Counted from the stretch's first letter, positions 26,890 to 36,521 are shown. The stretch: 64,000 bases of DNA from Fidelibacterota bacterium UBA6531 (GCA_002436185.1 DJKX01000049.1:28734-92733); one strand, 5' to 3'. A program made the numbers and translations. The notes: a model not told the origin generated them from the sequence alone.

Positions 26890-29718
26890 ATGAAGCAAGA
26901 TAAAATTATCATAAAGGGTGCCCGTCAACATAATCTCAAGAATATTGACTTGGAGATTCCACGTAATAAGTTAGTGGTCATTACCGGTCTGTCCGGATCC
27001 GGAAAATCCTCCTTGGCGTTTGATACTATTTATGCGGAAGGACAGCGTCGCTACGTTGAATCTCTTTCATCATACGCACGGCAATTCTTGGGCCTTATGG
27101 AAAAACCAGATATGGATACAATTGAAGGATTATCACCTGCAATCTCTATTGAACAAAAAGCTTCAGCGCGTAATCCAAGATCCACAGTAGGCACTGTTAC
27201 AGAAATCCACGATTATTTACGCCTGCTTTATGCTCATATTGGCAAGCCCCATTGCTGGATATGCAGCCGCCCTATTCAAAAACAAACAGTTCAGCAGATT
27301 GTTGATGCCATTTGCAAATTTAAAATTGGAGCCAAGTTTTTTGTACTGGCTCCGGTTGTTCGTGGACGCAAAGGTTTGCACAAAGGCGTATTTGAAGAAA
27401 TTAAAAAAGAAGGATTTCTCCGTGCCCGAGTCGATGGGAAAGTGTATGGTATCGATGACAAGATATCTTTGGAAAAAAACAAGAAACATACTATCGAAGT
27501 GGTGGTAGATAGACTCATTATTGAAGGAGATTACAGAGAGCGTTTAACCGAATCCATAGAACTTGCCCTAAAGATTGGTTCTGGGTTAGTCATCATTCAT
27601 GAATTGCCCAAAACTGATCATTTATTTAGTGAGCATTTTGCTTGCCCACACTGTGAAGTATCATTGGAGGAATTATCTCCAAGGATGTTTTCCTTTAACT
27701 CTCCTTTTGGTGCCTGTCCTCATTGTGACGGTTTGGGTTCCCATATGGAAATTGACCCGGAACTTGTTGTTCCGGACAAAACCAAGTCCATTATTCAAGG
27801 AGCTGTGGCTCCCTTGGGCGAACAACCCCGGGGAAATTGGTACGGCAGTATTTTAAAAAGCCTGGCCAACCACTACGATTTCAGGTTTACCACACCATGG
27901 ATGAAATTAGACAAGAAAGTTCGTGAAATGCTCTTGTACGGCTCCGGATCAAAACAAATGAAAATGACCTATTCTTCCAAACGCTGGACAGGAACGTATA
28001 CTGGCGGTTGGGAAGGAGCAATCCCGAATTTAATGCGCCGTTACAAACAGACAAAATCAGGTCATATACAAAATTGGATTGAACAATTTATGAGCATGCG
28101 CCCTTGTCCGGAATGCAATGGTGCTCGCTTACGTATTGAAAGCCGTTCCGTGTTTATCAATGAAAAGAGTTTGGGGGACATAGCTTCACTGTCCATTAAA
28201 GGCGCTCTGCACTTTTTTGAAAAAATTAAACTCACAAAAACGGAAACACAAATCGCTGAACAAATACTGAAAGAAGTCAAAAACAGGTTGGGTTTTTTAG
28301 TCAATGTAGGATTGAACTACCTTACTCTTGATCGTTCTGCTACGACCCTGTCCGGCGGGGAAGCACAACGTATCCGATTAGCCACGCAGATAGGCTCTCA
28401 GCTTGTAGGAGTTTTATATATTCTAGATGAACCGTCCATAGGCCTCCACCCTAGAGACAATGCTCGTCTATTAAATACACTGCAAACGTTACGTAATCTT
28501 GGAAACACTATCCTTGTTGTTGAGCATGATAGAGAAACAATGGAATCGGCAGATCAAGTCGTTGATTTGGGTCCAGGTGCTGGGGAACACGGCGGTGAAG
28601 TCATTTATTCCGGTTCACCAAAACAGCTATTGAAATGCAATGATTCCGTAACAGGATTATATTTATCTGGACGACGCAAAATTTCTATACCAAAAATCCG
28701 CCGAAACGGCAATGGAAAAGTTCTAACATTAAAAGGTACTCGTGGAAATAATTTGAAAAAACTGGATGTATCTTTTCCATTGGGAAAAATGGTGGTTGTT
28801 ACTGGTGTATCCGGCAGCGGAAAAAGTACACTGGTGAATGAAACGTTGTATCCCATTTTACATAAAGAACTGAATAATGCCCGATCATATTCACTGCCCT
28901 ATGATGAGGTGAGTGGTTTGATATATTTGGATAAAGTTGTGGATATTGATCAAAAACCCATCGGTCGCACTCCCCGCTCAAATCCGGCAACCTATACAGG
29001 TGTATTTACGTTTATCCGTGACCTGTTTGCACAATTGCCGGAATCCAAAATCCGCGGTTATAAACCGGGGCGATTTTCATTCAACGTTAAAGGCGGTCGA
29101 TGTGAATCCTGCGAAGGTGATGGTATAATAAAGATTGAAATGAATTTTCTCCCCGATGTATACGTTACCTGTGAAGTGTGCAAAGGAGCGCGCTATAACA
29201 GGGAAACACTAGAGATTATGTATAAAGGAAAAACGATCGCTGATGTTTTAAGCATGTCGGTGGAAGAAGCGCTTACTTTTTTTGAAAATATTCCCTCCAT
29301 AAAGAAAAAATTATCTACTTTGTTTGAGGTAGGACTTGGTTATATACGTTTGGGACAGCAAGCGACAACTTTATCCGGAGGTGAAGCCCAACGTGTAAAA
29401 TTGGCCACAGAACTTTCCCGGGTCAGCAGGGATCGCACCTTATATATATTGGACGAACCCACAACTGGCTTGCATTTTGAAGATGTAAAAATGCTTTTGG
29501 CCGTGTTGCAGCGATTGATTGAAAAAGGCAATACAGTAATTGTTATTGAACATAATATGGACGTCATTAAATCTGCAGATTGGATTATTGATCTAGGGCC
29601 GGAAGGCGGCGATGAAGGAGGAGAATTGATTTTTGCCGGAACACCGGAAGATTTGAGCAAGGAAAAATCCTCTTATACCGGCACATTTTTAAAAACAACT
29701 TTGAATGGGAAAGGTTAG
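26890..29718 (+). CDS. uvrA: Excinuclease ABC subunit A
   Basis: A 942-residue UvrA, normal length. It has two ABC ATPase units: Walker A GLSGSGKSSLAFDT (near 33) with signature LSGGEAQRIRLAT, and Walker A GVSGSGKSTLVNET (near 640) with LSGGEAQRVKLATEL. Zinc modules are visible as CPHC...CPHC (about 253-280) and GGRCESCEGDG...CEVC (about 735-765). It recognises DNA lesions and loads UvrB in nucleotide-excision repair. An 18-bp palindrome stands just upstream. It is the first gene of the long plus-strand run. Confidence 0.98.
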   Translation: MKQDKIIIKGARQHNLKNIDLEIPRNKLVVITGLSGSGKSSLAFDTIYAEGQRRYVESLSSYARQFLGLMEKPDMDTIEGLSPAISIEQKASARNPRSTVGTVTEIHDYLRLLYAHIGKPHCWICSRPIQKQTVQQIVDAICKFKIGAKFFVLAPVVRGRKGLHKGVFEEIKKEGFLRARVDGKVYGIDDKISLEKNKKHTIEVVVDRLIIEGDYRERLTESIELALKIGSGLVIIHELPKTDHLFSEHFACPHCEVSLEELSPRMFSFNSPFGACPHCDGLGSHMEIDPELVVPDKTKSIIQGAVAPLGEQPRGNWYGSILKSLANHYDFRFTTPWMKLDKKVREMLLYGSGSKQMKMTYSSKRWTGTYTGGWEGAIPNLMRRYKQTKSGHIQNWIEQFMSMRPCPECNGARLRIESRSVFINEKSLGDIASLSIKGALHFFEKIKLTKTETQIAEQILKEVKNRLGFLVNVGLNYLTLDRSATTLSGGEAQRIRLATQIGSQLVGVLYILDEPSIGLHPRDNARLLNTLQTLRNLGNTILVVEHDRETMESADQVVDLGPGAGEHGGEVIYSGSPKQLLKCNDSVTGLYLSGRRKISIPKIRRNGNGKVLTLKGTRGNNLKKLDVSFPLGKMVVVTGVSGSGKSTLVNETLYPILHKELNNARSYSLPYDEVSGLIYLDKVVDIDQKPIGRTPRSNPATYTGVFTFIRDLFAQLPESKIRGYKPGRFSFNVKGGRCESCEGDGIIKIEMNFLPDVYVTCEVCKGARYNRETLEIMYKGKTIADVLSMSVEEALTFFENIPSIKKKLSTLFEVGLGYIRLGQQATTLSGGEAQRVKLATELSRVSRDRTLYILDEPTTGLHFEDVKMLLAVLQRLIEKGNTVIVIEHNMDVIKSADWIIDLGPEGGDEGGELIFAGTPEDLSKEKSSYTGTFLKTTLNGKG

Positions 29719-29846
29719 ACGTTAGATATTAAAAGTGATAGTGGAATTATGGAATATATGAGATTGAACATGGAAGATGTAAAAAAAGTTGGCAATCAAC
29801 CAATTATTTTTTCAATTCCGCAATACCTAAAAAAATGAATTAAGAC

Positions 29847-32168
29847 ATGAAATCACCTACTGAATTAAAACAATATTTCTCCCATTGGGAAGTCACCAAA
29901 GACCTTATTGATCAATGCATAGATATTATGCTGAACCTGAGCCAGAGCGGGCACCCCGGCGGCTCTCGTTCCAAGGTACACGGCATGGTTGCCACATTAC
30001 TGTCTGGCGCTATGCGTTGGGATATCCGTGAAGCAGGTAAACGCTTTGCAGATCGCTATATACTGGTGGCCGGTCATGCAAACCCGGTTGTTTATGCAAC
30101 TCTTGCTGTGTTGAATGAGGCTATGCGCATTAAGTATAATCAAACAGGTGATAAAAAATATCAGCATTTTAAGGGCGAAAAGTACCAACTTGTTTGGGAA
30201 GACCTGTTTACACTGCGCCGTAACGGCGGTTTGCCGGGTCATGCAGAGATGGAAGGCAAAACACTCTTTTTTAAATTTAATACGGGCCCCAGCGGACACG
30301 GCTCGCCTGCAGCAGCAGGAGAAGCATTGGCATTAAAGTTGGCAAAAGCACCGGAAGTAAAGGTATTTGCTTTTGAAGGAGAAGGTGGTTTTACCGCTGG
30401 CGCTACCCACGAAACGATCAATTCAGCCTGGGGATTGGGATTAGGCAATTTGGTGTATTTTCTGGATTGGAATGATTTTGGAATTGATGCGAGACCATTT
30501 AGCTCTATTATGTACGGTACACCGGAAGATTGGTTTGGCTCCCACGGCTGGCACGTGGAAGGTACCATGGATGGAGAAGATTGGGAATCGCTAACAAAAG
30601 CCTATTATAAATTGCTTGTGGAAAATGCCAAACCCGATCAGCCTAAGGTGCTCTATGTCAGAATGCGCAAAGGACGGGGCTATCATAAATTTGATCACAC
30701 AAGCCACGGTGCTGCTCATAAACAAAATTCGAAATTGTTCTGGAAAACTAAAAGCGAATTTGCTGAAAAGTATAATATAGAATTTGATCAATTTGGTGAA
30801 GCAGCATCCGAAACCTGGGATGAGCAAGTAAAGCAAGCTAAAGCACTTTTTCACACAGTCTTTTCTGTCATGGAAAATAACCAGGAATTGATAGACTATT
30901 TGACAGATACGTTAGTTGAAATTGGAAACTCGGTACCCAAAGAAATCGATAATTGCCATATGAGTGCAAAAAATCCAACCACAGATAAATCTATGTTTAA
31001 TATAAATACTTTACCGGATGGTCTTTTTGTTCAGCCTGGTGAGAAAGCGCCAAACCGAGTGGGCTTTTCTAAATATGCCAGTTACATTAATACGATTGCT
31101 GAAAAAGAATATGGCCGGCCGTTAGTGATTGCCATGAGCGCTGACTTGGCTGATTCAACAAACATTTCCGGGTTTGCTAAAGAATGGGATGGGGACGGGA
31201 ATCATGGTTTTTATAATAAGGATACGAATACGGACAGTCCTTTGATGCCCCAAGGAATTACAGAATTTGCTAACGCCGGCATGATGGCAGGACTGGCAAC
31301 GGTTAATTTCAGTCCAGATGTATACAAAAACTTCAATGGTTTTTATGGAGCTATGAGCACCTATGGTTCTTTCAGCTATTTGAAATATGGTCCTTTAAGA
31401 CTATTCAGCCAGATTGCACAGGATTCAGACTTTAAAGTAGGAAAACTTATTTGGGTCGTTGGGCATTCTGGGCCGGAAACAGCAGAAGACAGCCGCACGC
31501 ACTTCGGTATTTTTTCTCCGGGGGTAACCCAACTTTTTCCCGATGGACACATAGTGAACATTCATCCTTGGGAACACAATGAAGTCGCCCCGTCTTTGGC
31601 AGCGGCATTTAATACGGATATACCAATTATAGGTTTGCATTTGACCCGCCCTGCTATAACAATTCCCGATCGTAAAGCGTTAGGGATGGCATCGCACATG
31701 GATGCGGCAAAAGGCGCTTATATAATTAAGGATTATGATAAAGACAAAGAAAAGGAAGGAGTTATCATCGTTCGCGGAACCAGCTCCACAAATTCTATTG
31801 TAGAATTGCTGCCGAGAATCAAAGAAGAAGGGCTCAATGTTAAAATCGTTGCGGCAATATCTTGGGAACTATTCCAAAGACAAAGTGCAGAATACCGCAA
31901 CAGCATCATTGCTCCAGTAGAATGGCACGATACTATGGTCATAACCAATGGCGCAAGACAATTAATGCAAAAATGGATGGCCAATCAAGAGGTTGAAAAG
32001 TATTCACTATCATCCGATTGGGATAATCGCTGGAGAACAGGTGGATCGGTGGACGAAATTGTGGACGAAGCACATTTGTCACCCCGGTGGATATGGGAAG
32101 GAATTACCAAATTTGCTACTGATCGTAAAGATCGGCTGGATGCAATTCGTGGAGAAATTCCTGCATAG
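29847..32168 (+). CDS. Transketolase-like thiamine diphosphate enzyme, long divergent form
   Basis: A 773-residue protein, about 100 longer than usual transketolase. Family signs: SGHPGGSRSK (residues 35-44), AGHANPVVYA, NTGPSGHGSPAAAGEALALKLA (first 20), and the ThDP/metal region FEGEGGFTAGATHETINSAW followed by FLDWNDFGID. The usual GDG is GEG here. The catalytic Glu region is QGITEFANAGMMAGLA. A roughly 60-residue segment between the two ThDP halves has no standard counterpart. It probably transfers two-carbon ketol units in the pentose phosphate pathway, but a related ThDP reaction is possible. It stands alone, between uvrA and ruvB. Confidence 0.82.
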   Translation: MKSPTELKQYFSHWEVTKDLIDQCIDIMLNLSQSGHPGGSRSKVHGMVATLLSGAMRWDIREAGKRFADRYILVAGHANPVVYATLAVLNEAMRIKYNQTGDKKYQHFKGEKYQLVWEDLFTLRRNGGLPGHAEMEGKTLFFKFNTGPSGHGSPAAAGEALALKLAKAPEVKVFAFEGEGGFTAGATHETINSAWGLGLGNLVYFLDWNDFGIDARPFSSIMYGTPEDWFGSHGWHVEGTMDGEDWESLTKAYYKLLVENAKPDQPKVLYVRMRKGRGYHKFDHTSHGAAHKQNSKLFWKTKSEFAEKYNIEFDQFGEAASETWDEQVKQAKALFHTVFSVMENNQELIDYLTDTLVEIGNSVPKEIDNCHMSAKNPTTDKSMFNINTLPDGLFVQPGEKAPNRVGFSKYASYINTIAEKEYGRPLVIAMSADLADSTNISGFAKEWDGDGNHGFYNKDTNTDSPLMPQGITEFANAGMMAGLATVNFSPDVYKNFNGFYGAMSTYGSFSYLKYGPLRLFSQIAQDSDFKVGKLIWVVGHSGPETAEDSRTHFGIFSPGVTQLFPDGHIVNIHPWEHNEVAPSLAAAFNTDIPIIGLHLTRPAITIPDRKALGMASHMDAAKGAYIIKDYDKDKEKEGVIIVRGTSSTNSIVELLPRIKEEGLNVKIVAAISWELFQRQSAEYRNSIIAPVEWHDTMVITNGARQLMQKWMANQEVEKYSLSSDWDNRWRTGGSVDEIVDEAHLSPRWIWEGITKFATDRKDRLDAIRGEIPA

Positions 32169-32252
32169 GACTCAAAAATTTGACGACCCCCCTTCGTTTT
32201 TGTACCTTCCGTGGCTCAAATAGCATGATTTACAATCAATACCCTGCGTTTT

Positions 32253-33281
32253 ATGACTGAAATTCACATAACAGACCCCACACCCCTTGAAGAAGACATT
32301 ATTGTTGAAAAGTCTTTACGCCCAGAAAAGTTCGATGAATTTATCGGTCAGCGGGAAATTGTAGATAATTTGAAGCTGTATATCGAAGCGGCCAATAAGC
32401 GCAAGGAATCTCTGGATCATGTACTTTTGTTTGGGCCGCCGGGGCTTGGTAAAACAACACTGGCAAATATTATTTCCAAAGAATTGAGCGTTAGTTTAAA
32501 ACAATCTTCCGGACCGGTATTAGAACGCGCAGGTGATTTAGCTGGCGTATTGACAAATCTCATGGGAAGGGATGTTTTTTTTATTGATGAAATCCACCGG
32601 TTGAATTCAGTAGTGGAGGAATATTTATACTCCGCCATGGAAGATTACCGCATAGAAATTATGATCGACAAAGGCCCCAGCGCACGCAGCGTGCAGCTGA
32701 ATGTGGAACCCTTTACATTAATTGGGGCGACAACACGATTGGGAAATCTCACATCCCCATTGCGGGATCGTTTTGGTGTTGTGCTACGCGTGGATTTTTA
32801 TAATGCCGAAGACCTGTTTCATATTATCAAACGTTCTGCACAAATCCTTGAAGTGGATATTGATGAAGGTGGCGCCAAGGAATTGGCACGTCGCAGCCGG
32901 GGGACACCGCGTATTGCAAATCGTATTTTACGTCGAGCAAGGGATTATGCAGAAGTGAAAGCCAATGGTAAAATTGATACAACCGTCGCCAAGGAAGCGC
33001 TGGACAGAATGGGAATTGATGTTCATGGTTTAGATGATATGGACCGCCGCATTCTGATAGCACTTATTGATCAATTTAAAGGTGGTCCCGTAGGTGTCGG
33101 TTCTCTGTCTGTTGCAGTAAGCGAAGATGCATATACGATAGAAGACGTCTATGAACCTTATTTAATTAAAGAAGGGTTTATTCAGCGAACATCAAGAGGT
33201 CGTATTGCCCAAGAAAAAGCATTTAAACTTTTAAACAGAACATTTAATACAAAAATACAACAGAGGTTATTTAATGATTAA
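32253..33281 (+). CDS. ruvB: Holliday junction branch migration helicase RuvB
   Basis: A 342-residue AAA+ motor: Walker A LLFGPPGLGKTTLANII (about 54-70), Walker B FFIDEIHRL (about 104), sensor GATTRLG and the arginine-finger region PLRDRFGVVLRVDFY. The C-terminal winged helix contains GPVGVGSLSVAVSEDAYTIED. It drives branch migration with RuvA, whose gene is not here. It overlaps queA by 8 bases and begins the ruvB-queA-ispD-ispF group. Confidence 0.98.
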   Translation: MTEIHITDPTPLEEDIIVEKSLRPEKFDEFIGQREIVDNLKLYIEAANKRKESLDHVLLFGPPGLGKTTLANIISKELSVSLKQSSGPVLERAGDLAGVLTNLMGRDVFFIDEIHRLNSVVEEYLYSAMEDYRIEIMIDKGPSARSVQLNVEPFTLIGATTRLGNLTSPLRDRFGVVLRVDFYNAEDLFHIIKRSAQILEVDIDEGGAKELARRSRGTPRIANRILRRARDYAEVKANGKIDTTVAKEALDRMGIDVHGLDDMDRRILIALIDQFKGGPVGVGSLSVAVSEDAYTIEDVYEPYLIKEGFIQRTSRGRIAQEKAFKLLNRTFNTKIQQRLFND

Positions 33282-34326
33282 TAAAAAGAAAAAGTATAAA
33301 CTGGCAGATTTTGATTATCCTTTACCGGAAAAATATATTGCCCAATACCCTGCAAAACGTCGGGACTTGTCCAAAATGATGCTTGTGGATAAAAATACAG
33401 GTGATATAGAACATAAAACATTTTCAAATATGGTTGAGAATTTTCGTAAAAATGACTTAATTATTATGAACAATACAAAAGTGTTTCCAGCGCGGCTCTA
33501 TGCAAGCAAAGATAAGACAGAGGCTACCGTAGAAGTGTTTCTTCTGCGGGAACTGGAAAATGAGTTGTGGGAAGTCATGGTTCGTCCAGCGCGGAAAGTG
33601 CGCATTGGCAATAAACTTATGTTTGCTAAAAATGTATTTTGCGATGTTATAGACAATACAATTTCCGGAGGACGTGTGGTGCGCTTTGAATATACAGGTA
33701 AAAATTTCTACGATATTATTGACCGTATCGGGACATCACCTTTACCTCCCTATATTAAACGACCCGCCGAAGCAAAAGACAAGATACGATTTCAAACAGT
33801 TTATGCCGAAGAAAGAGGAGCTGTTGCAGCGCCCACTGCCGGGCTTCATTTTACCAAAGGGGTGATGAAACGCCTGCAGGACAAAGGTGTTAAAATTGCT
33901 TACACAACGCTGCATATTGGATTAGGAACATTTCGTCCGGTTCAAGTAGAAGACCTGAACCGCCATCAAATGGATTCAGAATATTTTGAAGTATCCCCCA
34001 AAACTGCCTTGGCAATCAATGAAACCAAGAAAAAGCGGCGAAAGGTGTATGCTGTGGGAACATCCACGGTAAGGGCGTTGGAAACGGTAGCAGTATCCGG
34101 ATTTCAGGTATCTCCGAAAAGGGGTTGGACAGACAAGTTTATTTATCCACCGTATAACTTTAAAATGGTGGACGGGATCATTACCAATTTTCACCAGCCG
34201 AAAAGCACATTACTCATGATGATATCAGCCTTTTCTGAAAGGGATATCATTATGAAAGCTTACCGGGAAGCCAAAAAAAATGATTACCGCTTCCTAAGCT
34301 ACGGCGATGCAATGTTCTTAAAATAA
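33274..34326 (+). CDS. queA: S-adenosylmethionine:tRNA ribosyltransferase-isomerase
   Basis: A 350-residue QueA, which adds the epoxycyclopentandiol group in queuosine synthesis at tRNA position 34. Signs are the N-terminal FDYPLPEKYIAQYPAKRRD, NNTKVFPARLYA, GAVAAPTAGLHFTKGVMKRL and the C-terminal IITNFHQPKSTLLMMISAF. Length is normal. It overlaps ruvB by 8 bases and shares one base with ispD. The common ruvB-queA pairing supports the call. Confidence 0.97.
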   Translation: MINKKKKYKLADFDYPLPEKYIAQYPAKRRDLSKMMLVDKNTGDIEHKTFSNMVENFRKNDLIIMNNTKVFPARLYASKDKTEATVEVFLLRELENELWEVMVRPARKVRIGNKLMFAKNVFCDVIDNTISGGRVVRFEYTGKNFYDIIDRIGTSPLPPYIKRPAEAKDKIRFQTVYAEERGAVAAPTAGLHFTKGVMKRLQDKGVKIAYTTLHIGLGTFRPVQVEDLNRHQMDSEYFEVSPKTALAINETKKKRRKVYAVGTSTVRALETVAVSGFQVSPKRGWTDKFIYPPYNFKMVDGIITNFHQPKSTLLMMISAFSERDIIMKAYREAKKNDYRFLSYGDAMFLK

Positions 34327-35003
34327 TGTCGTCTCCATTGAAAGCAGGTGCTGTTATTGCCGCCGCCGGAATGGGGAACCGTTTTGGTGAAAAAAAACAG
34401 TTCAAACTGTTAAGCCGACGACCACTCCTCTTTCATACTTTAACCCCATTTCTGGAATGTGATGATATTTCTGAAATAGTTGTGGTGGTTCCGGAAGAAG
34501 ACTTGGACAATACATCACGTGAATTGGCTTCGTTTTCATCAGCAAAACCAGTAAAAACTGTGACTGGAGGAGCACGTCGCCAAGATTCTGTTTTGAATGG
34601 CTGTGAAACATTATCAAAAGAAGTAAAAATTGTTGCTGTCCATGATGCAGCAAGACCTTTCGTAACCAATAAACTTATTTCTGCAACAATTAAAGGGTGT
34701 AGCGAAGCAGATGGTTGTATTGCGGCCATGCCATCTCAAGACACGGTGAAGCAAGTAAGTGGTGATCACATTCAAAAAACATTAGACCGCAATTCAATTT
34801 GGATGGCTCAAACGCCCCAATCATTTCACAGGGATATTTTGATTGAAGCGCTCCAAGAGGAAATGAAAGCGACCGATGAAGCATCCATGGTAGAAGCGGT
34901 TGGTGGTACAGTAGCCGTAACTGAAGGATTTGCCAGGAATTTTAAAATCACCACGAGAGAGGACTGGCAACTAGCGGAAAGGTTAGTATTTAATCATGGT
35001 TAA
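34326..35003 (+). CDS. ispD: 2-C-methyl-D-erythritol 4-phosphate cytidylyltransferase
   Basis: A 225-residue enzyme of the MEP isoprenoid pathway, forming CDP-methylerythritol. The nucleotide-binding start is AAAGMGNRFGEKKQFKLL (about residues 11-28), followed by TGGARRQDSVLNG and VHDAARPFV. The catalytic basic residues of those motifs are present. It overlaps ispF by 8 bases and queA by 1. Two of the next three MEP steps are coded directly after it. Confidence 0.97.
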   Translation: MSSPLKAGAVIAAAGMGNRFGEKKQFKLLSRRPLLFHTLTPFLECDDISEIVVVVPEEDLDNTSRELASFSSAKPVKTVTGGARRQDSVLNGCETLSKEVKIVAVHDAARPFVTNKLISATIKGCSEADGCIAAMPSQDTVKQVSGDHIQKTLDRNSIWMAQTPQSFHRDILIEALQEEMKATDEASMVEAVGGTVAVTEGFARNFKITTREDWQLAERLVFNHG

Positions 35004-35469
35004 AACAGGAATAGGCTACGACGTTCATCCTCTGGCGGAAGGTGAAGCTCTCATTATTGGCGGTGTAAAAATTGATAGTTCAGTTGGTTCGGTGGGTCAT
35101 TCTGACGGCGATGTACTCCTCCATGCGATTGTAGATGCATTATTGGGCGCAGCTAATTTGGGAGATATTGGTCAGCATTTCCCCAGTTCCGATAAGCGCT
35201 GGAAAGGAAAAGAAAGCATTCATTTCTTGGAACACACCATTAATCTAGTAAGGGAAAACGGTTTTGAAATTGACCATATTGACAGCACAATTATTTTGGA
35301 AGAACCGAAGCTGGTTAACATCATTCCGGAAATGGTATATAAAATATCTTATTCCCTTCAAATAGATGAAGCATCTGTGTCTATTAAAGCTACTACCACG
35401 GATAAAATGGGTTTTATCGGCCGCGGAGAAGGTGTGGGAGCAGTGACTGTGGTCACCATATCGAAATAA
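34996..35469 (+). CDS. ispF: 2-C-methyl-D-erythritol 2,4-cyclodiphosphate synthase
   Basis: A 157-residue trimeric zinc enzyme. Metal ligands Asp and His are seen in GIGYDVHPLAEG (residues 4-15), and another His in SVGHSDGDVLLHAI. FPSSDKRWKG and KATTTDKMGFIGRGEG are the substrate and nucleotide loops. Length is normal. It overlaps ispD by 8 bases. A 113-base gap with an inverted pair of palindromic repeats separates it from ispE. Confidence 0.97.
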   Translation: MVKTGIGYDVHPLAEGEALIIGGVKIDSSVGSVGHSDGDVLLHAIVDALLGAANLGDIGQHFPSSDKRWKGKESIHFLEHTINLVRENGFEIDHIDSTIILEEPKLVNIIPEMVYKISYSLQIDEASVSIKATTTDKMGFIGRGEGVGAVTVVTISK

Positions 35470-35483
35470 TGATAATCTATAAT

Positions 35484-35527
35484 TTTATCCCTTTACATTT
35501 CTCCTGTTGCAGGGAAAGAAGAGAAAA
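35484..35527 (-). repeat. Dispersed palindromic repeat, copy 3 (inverted)
   Basis: Read on the minus strand this copy matches copy 1 at 15541-15600: TCTTCTTTCCC, then a CAACAGGAGAA-like core, then a GG..ATAAAATTATA end. The core has lost two C/G pairs, so its hairpin is imperfect. It faces copy 2 across about 14 bases. Confidence 0.5.
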
Positions 35528-35540
35528 TTTAAGCAGATTG

Positions 35541-35583
35541 TTCTCCCCTATCATAGGGGAGAAGTAAAAAGGGGTTTTATAAT
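35541..35583 (+). repeat. Dispersed palindromic repeat, copy 2, with a 23-base perfect palindrome
   Basis: The arms TTCTCCCCTAT (35541-35551) and ATAGGGGAGAA (35553-35563) are perfectly complementary around a single C. The flank GTAAAAAGGGG and TTTTATAAT matches the same part of copy 1. The element ends at the ispE start codon. On transcription the palindrome would form a strong hairpin 20 bases before that codon. Confidence 0.6.
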
Positions 35584-36428
35584 TGAGTTTCAATTCGTTG
35601 AAATCACACGCAAAAGTGAATATTGGCCTGCAGGTGTTGAATAAACGTCCCGATAGTTATCACAATCTCAACACCATTTTTCAGGAATTGGATTTCCATG
35701 ATATTATCACTTTGGAAAAAATAGATTCTGGATGTGAATTAACGTCAAACGACAAGAATTTTCCTTTAGATTCCACCAACACGTGCGCAATGGCCTATGC
35801 TGCGATTTTTGAGCAATTCCCTAATTTGGGCGGAATTAAGGTACATGTTGAAAAAATTATTCCCCAAGGTGCTGGATTAGGAGGAGGTTCCAGTAACGGG
35901 GCAACAGTATTAAAAGGCATTAATGAGTTATATGAATTAGGTTTGTCTGTTGCTGATTTACAAAACATCGGAAAAGGATTAGGGGCAGATGTACCTTTTT
36001 TCATTCGCGGGGGAATACAACTTGGCGAAGGAATCGGTGAAAATTTATCGCCCATAAATGTAAAATTGAATTTTTCGTTTTTACTGGTTATCCCTACGGT
36101 TTTTATCTCCACAGAATGGGCGTATGATGAATTGAAAAAAGTTTTGGAGGACAGTGTTGAAAAAGCTAACTTTGCCGACTTATTCAGAAGGGATATAATT
36201 CCTTTTGAGCTTTTTCAGAATGAATTTGAACGGATTGTGATTCCAGCACATCCAGAAATTGGTGAAATAAAGGATGCTCTGATAGATAACGGAGCTCAAT
36301 ATGCCAGTTTGTCGGGAAGTGGTTCGACTGTGTTCGGAATGTTTGACGAAGACACTGCAGCAAAAGCAGCCGAGTCTGTTTTATCGTCCGACTACCGAAC
36401 CATCTTAACTCATCCCGTGCACAGCTGA
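35583..36428 (+). CDS. ispE: 4-diphosphocytidyl-2-C-methyl-D-erythritol kinase
   Basis: A 281-residue GHMP kinase, the MEP step between IspD and IspF. The N-terminus SHAKVNIGLQVLNKRPDSYH and ATP loop PQGAGLGGGSSNGATVLKG (about 98-116) are diagnostic, as is LSGSGSTVFGMF near the end. No ATG precedes the conserved start, so TTG at 35583 is the likely codon (TTG at 35598 is possible). There is no clear ribosome-binding site; the upstream DNA is a palindromic repeat. tRNA-Gln follows after 22 bases. Confidence 0.95.
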   Translation: MSFNSLKSHAKVNIGLQVLNKRPDSYHNLNTIFQELDFHDIITLEKIDSGCELTSNDKNFPLDSTNTCAMAYAAIFEQFPNLGGIKVHVEKIIPQGAGLGGGSSNGATVLKGINELYELGLSVADLQNIGKGLGADVPFFIRGGIQLGEGIGENLSPINVKLNFSFLLVIPTVFISTEWAYDELKKVLEDSVEKANFADLFRRDIIPFELFQNEFERIVIPAHPEIGEIKDALIDNGAQYASLSGSGSTVFGMFDEDTAAKAAESVLSSDYRTILTHPVHS

Positions 36429-36450
36429 AATTAAATCCAAACTAACCCTT

Positions 36451-36521
36451 TGGGGCGTCGTCTAAGGGTAGGACACCTGGTTTTGGTCCAGGCAGTTGGG
36501 GTTCGAATCCCTGCGCCCCAG
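36451..36521 (+). tRNA. tRNA-Gln (anticodon TTG)
   Basis: Acceptor arms TGGGGCG (36451-36457) and CGCCCCA (36514-36520) pair over seven positions. The anticodon stem CCTGG/CCAGG encloses TTTTGGT, with anticodon TTG for Gln codons CAA and CAG. The T arm carries GGTTCGAAT. The D arm is GTC/GAC with a loop containing AAGGGTAG. The discriminator base is G; the following bases are CAA, so the CCA end is not encoded. It lies between ispE and prs, 12 bases before the prs start. Confidence 0.96.

Noticed and set aside
29749..29838. 29-codon frame between uvrA and the transketolase-like gene
   Set aside because: No ribosome-binding site, no coupling and no hydrophobic or other protein-like feature; probably chance.
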